Source: DAOOKJ01 sp035360795 (GTDB lineage: Bacteria > Patescibacteriota > Minisyncoccia > UBA6257). From it: a stretch of 53,973 nt of DNA. Location of the stretch: the NCBI GenBank assembly GCA_035360795.1, contig DAOSBJ010000002.1, positions 1 to 53,973 on the forward strand. The letters are read 5' to 3'. Made by a program: the position numbers and the translations under genes. Of the stretch, positions 1 through 6,639 are shown piece by piece; positions within the stretch are counted from its first letter, which is position 1, and every line of letters begins with the position of its first letter. The notes under the pieces were generated by a model. The model worked only from the letters and a program-made list of their open reading frames with translations, had not been told where the DNA came from and searched no databases.

Positions 1-855
1 ACAGTTTCAACTTTTAATTATCGAAAAGAAAAATTAGCCCAGCAAGTTGCTCAAGAAATGGCTTTTCAGTATAAATTTTGGGAAAAATCAAATGAAGAAA
101 AAACCAAAGCAATTTCAAGTTTTATAAATGAGTGGCTAAAAGATGAAAGTTATTATTATAAAGTTGCTGGAAAATATAAAGATTTTCTTCTTTATCCGGC
201 CGAAAAAATAGAAGAACCAGATAAAATTGACAAATGGTTTGCTGAAGAAACATCTACTCTTTTAAAATTACTTGGCCAAAGGGACAGAACTTTAAAACAA
301 GTCTGCGAGATTTTAGCAATGGAAGGAGTACCATATAAAGAGGGAATCCAGGCACTGTATCAGCAAATTGAAAATCAAAATATTCAAAGAACAACTGGAC
401 CAAAACTAAGACAGATTGAAGAAATGACAGATAAACAAAGACTTGAGTTATTTGCGAAAACAAAAAAAGAATTAGGAGTTTTGCCAAAACTTCCTCTAAA
501 ATTAGAATATTACGAAAGTTTAATCTCCTCGATGATGGCAGAAGACCCAGAAAAAGCAGAATTAGTGGCTGTTTGCGCTTCAGAAATTTCAGATAAAATA
601 AACCAGCCAGAAGGCAAAAAACAATTAGAGCAATTAAAAAATAAAGCCCAAGAAGTGATTAAAAAAGAACAAGTTGTTTCCCAACCAGAGGCAGTTAAAA
701 ACGCCAAAGAGTATCTAAAAAAGAAAGAAAGCATTTTAGAAAAAGCGGCTGGCTTAGCTGGTTATGGCTTGTTGCTTTTTCTTGTTTTAGTACTTTTGGG
801 AGAAATAAAGGTAGGAGAAGCGATTACCAAAGCCGGCATTCAGCAAAAAAAATAA
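1..855 (+). CDS. Hypothetical protein with C-terminal membrane segment (5' partial)
   Basis: The frame is open from base 1, so the ATG at 58 is probably internal and the gene begins upstream of the window. The visible 284 residues are highly charged and apparently helical (Lys/Glu-rich, likely coiled-coil stretches). One hydrophobic segment lies near the C-terminus (GYGLLLFLVLVLLGEIKVG), followed by a short Lys-rich tail. I recognise no family. It would be a membrane-anchored protein with a large soluble N-terminal part. The next gene follows 44 bases later on the same strand, so the two may be co-transcribed. Confidence 0.7.
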   Translation, partial: TVSTFNYRKEKLAQQVAQEMAFQYKFWEKSNEEKTKAISSFINEWLKDESYYYKVAGKYKDFLLYPAEKIEEPDKIDKWFAEETSTLLKLLGQRDRTLKQVCEILAMEGVPYKEGIQALYQQIENQNIQRTTGPKLRQIEEMTDKQRLELFAKTKKELGVLPKLPLKLEYYESLISSMMAEDPEKAELVAVCASEISDKINQPEGKKQLEQLKNKAQEVIKKEQVVSQPEAVKNAKEYLKKKESILEKAAGLAGYGLLLFLVLVLLGEIKVGEAITKAGIQQKK

Positions 856-899
856 AAATGTCAAATTATTAAATAGTTCTAAAATATAATTAAAAATAA

Positions 900-1154
900 A
901 TGGACCAAAATTTTTTAAAACTTTTTCCTCCAGAATTACAAGAAACAATTAAGGCTTTATATGATGTAATCCTGGAGCGGGCTCTTTCAAGGGCTTATCA
1001 AAATTTAGATGAAGAGAGAAAAGCATTAATGGCAGAAATATTTTCTCTAGACAATGAGAAAGCGAAAGAAAATTTTTTGAAAGAATATTTAAAAGATTTA
1101 GATAGTTTGATAGTTGAAGAAACAAAAAAAATAATAGAAGAAATAAAAAAATAA
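900..1154 (+). CDS. Small helical hypothetical protein
   Basis: An 84-residue, strongly acidic and basic protein predicted to be almost entirely alpha-helical (start MDQNFLKLFPPELQ, end EETKKIIEEIKK). It has no cysteines, signal peptide or membrane segment. No Shine-Dalgarno sequence is evident before the ATG; the upstream stretch is A/T only. It ends directly at a strong bidirectional terminator, which supports it being the last gene of its unit. I do not recognise the family. The short length and lack of motifs leave some doubt, but position and codon pattern fit a real gene. Confidence 0.65.
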   Translation: MDQNFLKLFPPELQETIKALYDVILERALSRAYQNLDEERKALMAEIFSLDNEKAKENFLKEYLKDLDSLIVEETKKIIEEIKK

Positions 1155-1187
1155 CCCTTCTTTTAAAAAACAGGGGTTATTTTTTTT
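1151..1187 (+). terminator. Bidirectional intrinsic terminator between hypothetical CDS and tRNA-Gly
   Basis: The 7-bp stem ATAACCC (1151-1157) pairs with GGGTTAT (1174-1180), followed by a run of T to 1187. On the minus strand the same stem is followed by a T-rich run made by the A tract at 1144-1150. It can therefore end both the plus-strand gene at 900-1154 and the minus-strand tRNA-Gly, whose 3' end is 2 bases away. Confidence 0.85.
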
Positions 1188-1188
1188 G

Positions 1189-1260
1189 AGCGGGTGAGCG
1201 GAATCGAACCGCCATCTCGACCTTGGCAAGGTCGCATAATGACCATTATACGACACCCGC
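1189..1260 (-). tRNA. tRNA-Gly(GCC)
   Basis: The acceptor arms GCGGGTG and CACCCGC pair over 7 bp. The anticodon stem CGACC/GGTCG encloses a 7-base loop with anticodon GCC, and the T arm contains GGTTCGATTCC. The discriminator is U, as usual for bacterial tRNA-Gly. The 3' CCA is not encoded. A promoter (TTGCTA, 17 nt, TAAAAT) lies just upstream on the minus strand. Confidence 0.95.
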
Positions 1261-1270
1261 AATTTTTAAA

Positions 1271-1299
1271 ATTTTATCAAAATAATTTTAGATTAGCAA
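1271..1299 (-). promoter_or_regulatory. Promoter of tRNA-Gly(GCC)
   Basis: On the minus strand the -35 TTGCTA (1299-1294) is separated by 17 nt from the -10 TAAAAT (1276-1271). The -10 ends 10 bases before the tRNA 5' end. Spacing and position fit a housekeeping sigma promoter. Confidence 0.65.
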
Positions 1300-1337
1300 G
1301 TGATTTTTGGCGAAGCCAATCTTTTTCAAGTGAAGGG

Positions 1338-1366
1338 TTGACTTTTTTTGGTTTTCCCTCTAATAT
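1338..1366 (+). promoter_or_regulatory. Promoter of the DksA-like gene, probably leaderless
   Basis: TTGACT (1338-1343), a 17-nt spacer and TAATAT (1361-1366) form a near-consensus promoter. The expected start of transcription, 6-8 nt after the -10, falls on or next to the ATG at 1372, so the mRNA would have little or no 5' leader. The region just upstream (1316-1343) is shared with the promoter of the giant Cys-rich gene at 50325-50353. Confidence 0.7.
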
Positions 1367-1371
1367 TGAAG

Positions 1372-1752
1372 ATGAATATGGATAAAGAAGTGATAAAAGA
1401 ATTAAAAAAGAAGTTAGAGAAAGAAAAGGCTCTTTTGGAAAAAGAGCTTTTAAAGTTTGCTGATAAGGATAAAAAGGTAGAAGGAGACTATGATACTCGT
1501 TTTCCTGATGCTGGAGTTCATACTTCTGCCCCAGATGAAAGCGCCCAAGAAGTCTATGCCTATGAGAATCTTCTAGCCTTAGAATACGCTTTAGAACTTC
1601 GACTTAAAGATGTTACTGAGGCTCTAAATAAAATTAAAACCAACGAAAGTAGTTTTGGCAAATGCGAAAAATGCGGTAAAGAAATTGAAACTGCCAGGTT
1701 AAAAGTTAATCCCGCAGCCAGAACCTGCATTAGTTGCTCGGCTAAAAAATAG
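1372..1752 (+). CDS. DksA/TraR-type C4 zinc-finger protein
   Basis: A 126-residue protein with a long charged N-terminal coiled coil (about residues 3-30), a middle helical region, and a C-terminal zinc finger whose ligands read CxxC (C98, C101) and CxxC (C119, C122) 17 residues apart, as in the DksA/TraR family. Members bind RNA polymerase in its secondary channel and tune initiation with ppGpp. Whether this one does is inferred. An ATG at 1348 would add eight residues but lies inside the promoter. I chose 1372 because the -10 box ends at 1366; 1378 is also possible. The gene precedes comM by 39 bases. Confidence 0.8.
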   Translation: MNMDKEVIKELKKKLEKEKALLEKELLKFADKDKKVEGDYDTRFPDAGVHTSAPDESAQEVYAYENLLALEYALELRLKDVTEALNKIKTNESSFGKCEKCGKEIETARLKVNPAARTCISCSAKK

Positions 1753-1768
1753 AAAAATTTAAAATTTT

Positions 1769-1826
1769 CAAAAAACAGCGGGGAGAATAATATGTTAGCA
1801 AAACTTTATTCAGCCGCTGTTTTTTG
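1769..1826 (+). repeat. 13-bp inverted repeat bracketing the comM start codon
   Basis: CAAAAAACAGCGG (1769-1781) and its exact complement CCGCTGTTTTTTG (1814-1826) enclose a 32-nt loop holding the purine-rich ribosome site and the ATG at 1792. The GC part of the stem followed by six T residues (1820-1825) also resembles an intrinsic terminator or attenuator for the upstream gene. Confidence 0.8.
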
Positions 1827-3360
1827 TTTGGAAGTTTTTAAAGTAGAAGTTGAAGTTGATGTCTCAGAGGGACTCCATTCTTTTAATATTGTTGGCTTGC
1901 CAGACACTTCAGTTTTAGAAGCAAAGCAACGAGTCTCAGCGGCCATAAAAAATATCGGCGCCAAATCCCCATTAAGAGCAAATAAAAAAATCACTATTAA
2001 CTTAGGACCGGCTGACTTAAAAAAATTTGGCTCTTATTATGACCTGCCAATTGGTATTGGCTATCTTCTGGCATCTGACCAAATTCCCCCCTTTGATTTT
2101 GAAAACAAAATTTTTATTGGCGAACTTGATTTAGAAGGAAATTTAAAACCAGTTGCAGGAGTTCTGCCAATCGCTTTATGGGCAGAAGAAAATAATTTCA
2201 AATATTTAATTTTGCCAAAAGAAAACGCTTTCGAAGCCTTAGCCGGAGTAAAAAATCTAAAAATAATTGGCTTAAACAATTTAAAAGAAGTAATTGCTTT
2301 TTTAGAAGGAAAATTGACTTTAAAAGAAAACTCTAATCTTTCTTTTATAACTCAAAAACATCAAGAAAATCAAATCATAACTCCGCCAGAGTTTGCTCAA
2401 ATTCATGGCCAGGAGTTTGCTAAAAGAGCCTTAACTGTTGCAGCTGCTGGCGGACATAATTTGCTTATGATTGGACCGCCAGGTTCAGGTAAAACTCTTT
2501 TAGCCAAAGCCTTCTTGAGTCTTTTACCAGAACTTTCTTTTGAAGAATCAATTGAGGTAACAAAAATTTATAGCATTAGCGGGCTTTTAAACAGCAGCCA
2601 GTTTTTAATCGTAAAAAGGCCGTTCCGTAATCCTCATCATTCTTCTTCTTTAGCCGCCATTGTCGGCGGTGGCACTTGGCCAAAACCAGGAGAAATCACT
2701 CTTGCTCACCGAGGCGTCCTGTTTTTAGATGAATTACCGGAATTCCGACGCGATGTTTTGGAAAGTTTAAGGCAGCCTTTAGAAGAAGGGATGGTTTCTA
2801 TTTCTCGGGCTAAAGGCCGGATAGTTTTCCCGGCAAAATTTATTTTAATTGCGGCAATGAATCCATGTCCTTGCGGTTATTTTGGCGAATCAAAAAAAGA
2901 ATGTACTTGTTCTGCCGCTGATATTATTCATTATCGGAAAAAAATTTCTGGCCCTCTTTTGGATAGAATTGACTTAATTATTGAAGTTAATCGCCTTTCT
3001 TTTGAAGAAATGAAAAACAAACCTTCAACTGACAATTTTTTTGAAATCAAACAAGAGATCAGCCAATGCCGCAACCTTCAAGAAGAACGTTTTAAGATAA
3101 TTAACCAAAAACAAAAAAGAAATATTTTTACTAACGCAGAAATGGGAATTCCTGAAATAGAAACATTTTGCCAATTAGACAAAGAATCAGAATCTCTGCT
3201 TAAAAAAGCAGTTGACAAATACGCTTTATCTGCTCGTTCGTATCACCGACTACTAAAAATCAGCCGGACAATTGCTGATTTAGAAAACTCAGAAAAAATT
3301 AGATATCAGCATTTAGCCGAAGCCTTAAGATACAAAGTAGAGATGAAAATCAATGAATAA
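1792..3360 (+). CDS. comM: ComM/YifB family AAA+ (Mg-chelatase-like) ATPase
   Basis: A 522-residue protein of usual family length. The N-terminal domain (about 1-170, with FNIVGLPDTSV) is the ChlI-like fold. The AAA+ core follows, with Walker A GPPGSGKT at 228-235 and Walker B VLFLDE at 309-314. A cysteine cluster (C359, C361, C371, C373) is typical of the family, and a helical C-terminal lid ends the protein. ComM is a hexameric helicase promoting branch migration when transformed DNA is integrated; related proteins are widespread without proven function. A ribosome site (GGGGAG) sits 6 bases before the ATG. The start lies in the loop of a 13-bp inverted repeat. Confidence 0.93.
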   Translation: MLAKLYSAAVFCLEVFKVEVEVDVSEGLHSFNIVGLPDTSVLEAKQRVSAAIKNIGAKSPLRANKKITINLGPADLKKFGSYYDLPIGIGYLLASDQIPPFDFENKIFIGELDLEGNLKPVAGVLPIALWAEENNFKYLILPKENAFEALAGVKNLKIIGLNNLKEVIAFLEGKLTLKENSNLSFITQKHQENQIITPPEFAQIHGQEFAKRALTVAAAGGHNLLMIGPPGSGKTLLAKAFLSLLPELSFEESIEVTKIYSISGLLNSSQFLIVKRPFRNPHHSSSLAAIVGGGTWPKPGEITLAHRGVLFLDELPEFRRDVLESLRQPLEEGMVSISRAKGRIVFPAKFILIAAMNPCPCGYFGESKKECTCSAADIIHYRKKISGPLLDRIDLIIEVNRLSFEEMKNKPSTDNFFEIKQEISQCRNLQEERFKIINQKQKRNIFTNAEMGIPEIETFCQLDKESESLLKKAVDKYALSARSYHRLLKISRTIADLENSEKIRYQHLAEALRYKVEMKINE

Positions 3361-3397
3361 GTGCTATTTATGTTTTAAATAAATCAATTATATCTTC

Positions 3398-4576
3398 TTA
3401 CTTCAAAACAAAGGGATTTTTTGCTCCTCTCACCTCAAAGTGCAAATGACAGCCGTTGGAATTGCCGGTGTTACCCATTCTTCCTATTAATTGTCCCTGA
3501 GCCACTTGCTGACCTTCTTTTACCAAAACTTCGTTTAAATGACCATAAACTGTGACCGTGCCGTTTAAATGTTGTATTTTGACTAAATTGCCATAACCTA
3601 AATTATAGGCGCCATTTCCTTTGCTTTCTATTACCATCCCTTCATTTGAAGCATAAATAGGGGAACCGCAAGAATTAATAATATCTACCGCATTATAATA
3701 ATGAAGAACGCCTTTATTCCAACCACCGCTTGTTGGATAAGCATAATAATTTTTATAATCGGGTAAATTTGTAGTATCTTCTGTCATTGACTTAAGACTA
3801 CTAGTTGAAGCAATCGTAGGTGAAGTTAAAGTGCCGTTAGGGATAATCAACTCCTGACCAATGGTTATTTCATTTTTTTCATCTAAATTATTAAAAGCGA
3901 TAATCTCATTTAAATCTGCTTTATATTTTTTAGCAATTGAAGAAAGAGTTTCGCCTTTTAAAACCTTATGAAGAACTCCTGAAACAGGTAAAATAACCAA
4001 CTCTTGGTTTGGTTTTATAACCGATCCTGATTTTAAATTATTCGCCCAGATAATGGTATTCAAACTAACCCCAAAATCAGCAGCAATCTTTCCCAGAGTG
4101 TCTCCTTCTTTTACCAAATATTTAATAATTCCATGTCTGGCGATAGTAGGAAGATAAAAACCAAAAGGTGAGTGATTGGCATATAAGGCGGAATTTTCTA
4201 TCACAAAATAATAATTTTTTTCTCCCTCTATTTCTTTTTCAAATTCTGATAAGGTAATCTGGCTGCCATCAACCTTCATATTATCAAAAAAAGCGTAAGC
4301 AGTTTTAAAAGCTAGACTTTTTGAATTTTCAGTCAATCTACTTGATTCTTTAATTCTTTCTTGAAAGCCATTTTGTTTAGAAAAAATTACTGATTTATTT
4401 AAATAATTATCACCAATAACAAGAAAAACTATTGCTAAAATAATTAATCCTTCTCCTAGATAAGAGGGAAGAACTTTTTGTTCTTCTAAAACTTCAAATT
4501 TACCTCTTAAATACGAACAAAAGGCTTTAAATACCTCATAAACTTTTCCCAAAACTGAAATTGAAGAATCTATCAA
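3398..4576 (-). CDS. Membrane-anchored LysM-LysM-M23 peptidoglycan endopeptidase
   Basis: A 392-residue protein. One membrane segment lies near residues 43-60 (LGEGLIILAIVFLVIGD). Two LysM domains follow (about 150-196 and 203-247, each with an EGDTL or KGETL motif), then a C-terminal M23/LytM domain (about 285-390) with YGHL (H346) and the signature HLHFE (H377, H379). M23 enzymes cut peptide cross-links in peptidoglycan, and LysM binds the glycan. The first metal site normally reads HxxxD. Here it reads YNAVD (Y294, D298), with a histidine two residues further upstream (H292). Its promoter overlaps the rsmA start, and its leader begins with a hairpin. Confidence 0.9.
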   Translation of the reverse strand: MIDSSISVLGKVYEVFKAFCSYLRGKFEVLEEQKVLPSYLGEGLIILAIVFLVIGDNYLNKSVIFSKQNGFQERIKESSRLTENSKSLAFKTAYAFFDNMKVDGSQITLSEFEKEIEGEKNYYFVIENSALYANHSPFGFYLPTIARHGIIKYLVKEGDTLGKIAADFGVSLNTIIWANNLKSGSVIKPNQELVILPVSGVLHKVLKGETLSSIAKKYKADLNEIIAFNNLDEKNEITIGQELIIPNGTLTSPTIASTSSLKSMTEDTTNLPDYKNYYAYPTSGGWNKGVLHYYNAVDIINSCGSPIYASNEGMVIESKGNGAYNLGYGNLVKIQHLNGTVTVYGHLNEVLVKEGQQVAQGQLIGRMGNTGNSNGCHLHFEVRGAKNPFVLK

Positions 4577-4594
4577 AATCTGGCCATTTTTCGG

Positions 4595-4623
4595 TTGTTT
4601 TTTAGAAATAGGAATAGTATACT
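4595..4623 (+). promoter_or_regulatory. Promoter of rsmA
   Basis: TTGTTT (4595-4600), a 17-nt spacer and TATACT (4618-4623). Transcription would start near 4630, directly at the hairpin 4631-4652 and about 40 bases before the rsmA ATG. It lies inside the leader of the divergent M23 gene. Confidence 0.6.
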
Positions 4624-4630
4624 TTAATAA

Positions 4631-4652
4631 AAAGAGCCCTTTAAGACTCTTT
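4631..4652. other. Stem-loop at the transcription starts of divergent M23 and rsmA genes
   Basis: AAAGAG (4631-4636) pairs with CTCTTT (4647-4652). Read on the minus strand the stem extends to 8 bp with one G-U pair and is followed by a T-rich run, like a terminator. It sits at the predicted first bases of the M23 transcript and of the rsmA transcript. A near-copy lies before tRNA-Gly(TCC) at 48498-48516. Confidence 0.6.
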
Positions 4653-4656
4653 ATCT

Positions 4657-4684
4657 ATTTTATCAAATTATGACCCTATGTCAA
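4657..4684 (-). promoter_or_regulatory. Promoter of the LysM-M23 gene
   Basis: On the minus strand a consensus TTGACA (4684-4679), a 16-nt spacer and TAAAAT (4662-4657). The -35 side overlaps the first codons of rsmA. Transcription would start near 4650, at the first base of the hairpin. Confidence 0.65.
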
Positions 4685-5500
4685 CCCCTAAAACCGAAAA
4701 AAAGATTGGGCCAGGTTTTTTTAAAAAATCGCCGTTATTTTAAAAAAATCATTAAAGCATTAGATTTAAAACCAAAAGAGGTAGTAATTGAAATTGGACC
4801 AGGAACAGGATCTTTAACTGAAGTCCTTCTAGAAAACAAAGCAAAGGTTATTGCAGTTGAAAAAGATCCTTCTTTTTGCGTTTTTTTGAAAAAGCGGTTT
4901 AAAAATAATCCTAATTTAAAAATCGTTGAAGGAGATATTAGAAATATCTTAGAAAATTCCGAATTCCAAGAAACAATCGCCAAACAAATTCCAAATTCTA
5001 ATTACAAGATTGCTGGTAATATTCCCTATTATCTTACTTCTTATCTTTTCCGCCTTTTAATTGATTTAGAAAAAAAACCGAAAATTATTGTTTTAATGGT
5101 GCAAAAGGAAGTGGCTTTAAGAATTACGGCTCAACCTCCAAAAATGAATCTTATGGCGGTTTTAATCCAAACTTTTTTCAAACCAAAAATTGTTTGTTTT
5201 ATCTCTAAAAATAATTTCTGGCCAAAACCAAAAGTTGATTCGGGTATTATTAAATTAACCTTAAAGCCGGAAATATTTCTAAGCAAAAATGAAAAAGAAA
5301 AAGCAATCAAAATAATAAAAGGTGGCTTTGCTCATCCAAGAAAATTGCTTTTAAATAATCTCAATAAAAATTTAAAAATTCCGAAAGAAAAATTAAGAAG
5401 CATTTTTCAAGAATTAAAATTAAAAGAAAATATTCGAGCTCAAAATTTAAATTTGTCTCAGTGGCTCCTTTTAAATAAAAAAATTGAAAGTCTTGACTAA
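4670..5500 (+). CDS. rsmA: 16S rRNA (adenine1518/1519-N6) dimethyltransferase RsmA (KsgA)
   Basis: A 276-residue Rossmann-fold methyltransferase. The N-terminal KKRLGQVFL motif, the SAM-binding loop VIEIGPGTGSLT (about 39-50), an acidic EKDP after strand 2, and the catalytic NIPYYL motif are all present, with the small C-terminal helical domain. It dimethylates two adjacent adenines near the 3' end of 16S rRNA, late in small-subunit assembly. Length is normal. The promoter of the next gene lies inside its last codons. I am sure of the family and fairly sure of the start, since ATG 4670 is the only good candidate after its promoter. Confidence 0.95.
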   Translation: MTLCQPLKPKKRLGQVFLKNRRYFKKIIKALDLKPKEVVIEIGPGTGSLTEVLLENKAKVIAVEKDPSFCVFLKKRFKNNPNLKIVEGDIRNILENSEFQETIAKQIPNSNYKIAGNIPYYLTSYLFRLLIDLEKKPKIIVLMVQKEVALRITAQPPKMNLMAVLIQTFFKPKIVCFISKNNFWPKPKVDSGIIKLTLKPEIFLSKNEKEKAIKIIKGGFAHPRKLLLNNLNKNLKIPKEKLRSIFQELKLKENIRAQNLNLSQWLLLNKKIESLD

Positions 5501-5512
5501 ATATTATATAAT
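5484..5512 (+). promoter_or_regulatory. Promoter of the MopE-like gene pair
   Basis: TTGAAA (5484-5489), exactly 17 nt, and consensus TATAAT (5507-5512), placed in the 3' end of rsmA. Transcription would begin near 5519, about 7 bases before the ATG at 5526. The TTG that opens the longer reading frame at 5484 is the -35 box, not a start codon. Confidence 0.8.
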
Positions 5513-5525
5513 AAAAATAAAAACT

Positions 5526-6623
5526 ATGAAAAACTCAAAATCATTTCTCGTTTCTCTTCTAATTTTATTCCTTCTTTTTGTTGGCGGCTTTTATCTTCCA
5601 AAACCTCAAAAAGAAAAGAAAACAGAAATTTCAGAAACGCCAACTTCTCAAATTCCTTCAGAAAATATTGTCACAACCGCAGAAAACGAGAAAACATTCG
5701 AAGTTTTAACTCAAGAACCCGAATCTTCAAAACTTCTGGCAGCTGCGAAAGTACCCCAAGAAGCAAAACTCTTTTTACCTCTATCTTTGAAAGATATGTC
5801 GAAAAATAGTTTAGGCGAACTTTTAATTTGGAAAGAGCCAGGAATTGTTGAATGCGAGCCATGGGGGCCTGGCCAAGGATATGCACCGTGTTTGCCAGGA
5901 ACACTTGAACTTGACCCTCCTTGTCCAATGTTTATGGATTGCGATGGTGATGGTTATTTTTGGTGGAAAGGAGAAGATTGCGACGAAAACTGCCCAACTT
6001 GCTATAAAGATTCTCCTTTTACCACTTCTGAACCAGATGGCAGAGACCAAGATTGCGATGGATTGGTAGATGATTTAATAGAATGCACACCGCGGTATGG
6101 AAGCAGCAAACCATTTGGTTATAGTTCAGATTGTCAGTGGCTGCCAAAAGGACAAACTAATTTTGTTTTAGTTAATGAAGGAGAAATGGGAGAAATTCCC
6201 ACTGATGAAATTCATTGCAAGAAAATTTTTGGAGATTGCACAAATGCCGCTGGAGGTTTTGGCAATTGTACTGTAAGTAAAACCCCGGGGTATTTTGTAA
6301 AAGGCGGGGGAGTTACTTGTGGTGGCGGAATCTGGCGAACTGACCAAGGAGATTCTATTTTTGATTGCGGAAAGGCTTTAAGAGTGGATAGTTATCGCGG
6401 TTATTATGGCTGTGGCGGACCTTGTCCAGTATGTGTACCACAATTAGAACCAGGGGATGCCTGCCACCAATGTGATGTTAATTCTTCCTTTGATTTCCCA
6501 AAAGATTTAAATGGAGACGGGATTGTTGGCGGACCTTGGGGTTTATGCCATGGATATTCAACTGTTAATTGCCAAGAAATGACTGGCTGTCAAAAAAAGA
6601 TTGTTTCTGGCAAATATCACTAA
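5526..6623 (+). CDS. Secreted cysteine-rich protein with MopE-like metal-binding motif (copy 1)
   Basis: 365 residues. A Sec signal peptide opens the protein (MKNSKSFLVSLLILFLLFVGG), followed by a Ser/Thr/Glu-rich spacer. The mature part is Cys-, Gly- and Asp-rich. Residues 138-183 carry DCDGDG, then GEDCDE, then DGRDQDCDGLVDD, the pattern of the putative metal-binding motif seen in MopE-type outer proteins (copper or calcium binding). The C-terminus ends with a conserved CHGYS..C..MTGC block also found in copy 2. The protein is probably extracellular with many disulfides. The start at 5526 is chosen because it gives a clean signal peptide and lies just after the promoter. Its function is unknown. 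Confidence 0.85.
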   Translation: MKNSKSFLVSLLILFLLFVGGFYLPKPQKEKKTEISETPTSQIPSENIVTTAENEKTFEVLTQEPESSKLLAAAKVPQEAKLFLPLSLKDMSKNSLGELLIWKEPGIVECEPWGPGQGYAPCLPGTLELDPPCPMFMDCDGDGYFWWKGEDCDENCPTCYKDSPFTTSEPDGRDQDCDGLVDDLIECTPRYGSSKPFGYSSDCQWLPKGQTNFVLVNEGEMGEIPTDEIHCKKIFGDCTNAAGGFGNCTVSKTPGYFVKGGGVTCGGGIWRTDQGDSIFDCGKALRVDSYRGYYGCGGPCPVCVPQLEPGDACHQCDVNSSFDFPKDLNGDGIVGGPWGLCHGYSTVNCQEMTGCQKKIVSGKYH

Positions 6624-6639
6624 ATAGAAACATTCAATA

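Noticed and set aside
1194..1385. Plus-strand ORF beginning MSGIEPPSRP
   Set aside because: It is the antisense reading of tRNA-Gly and of the following promoter; such peptides are typical false ORFs over tRNAs.
5484..5525. Longer start (TTG) for the first MopE-like protein
   Set aside because: The TTG is part of the -35 box, and the added residues would spoil the signal peptide; ATG 5526 is better.
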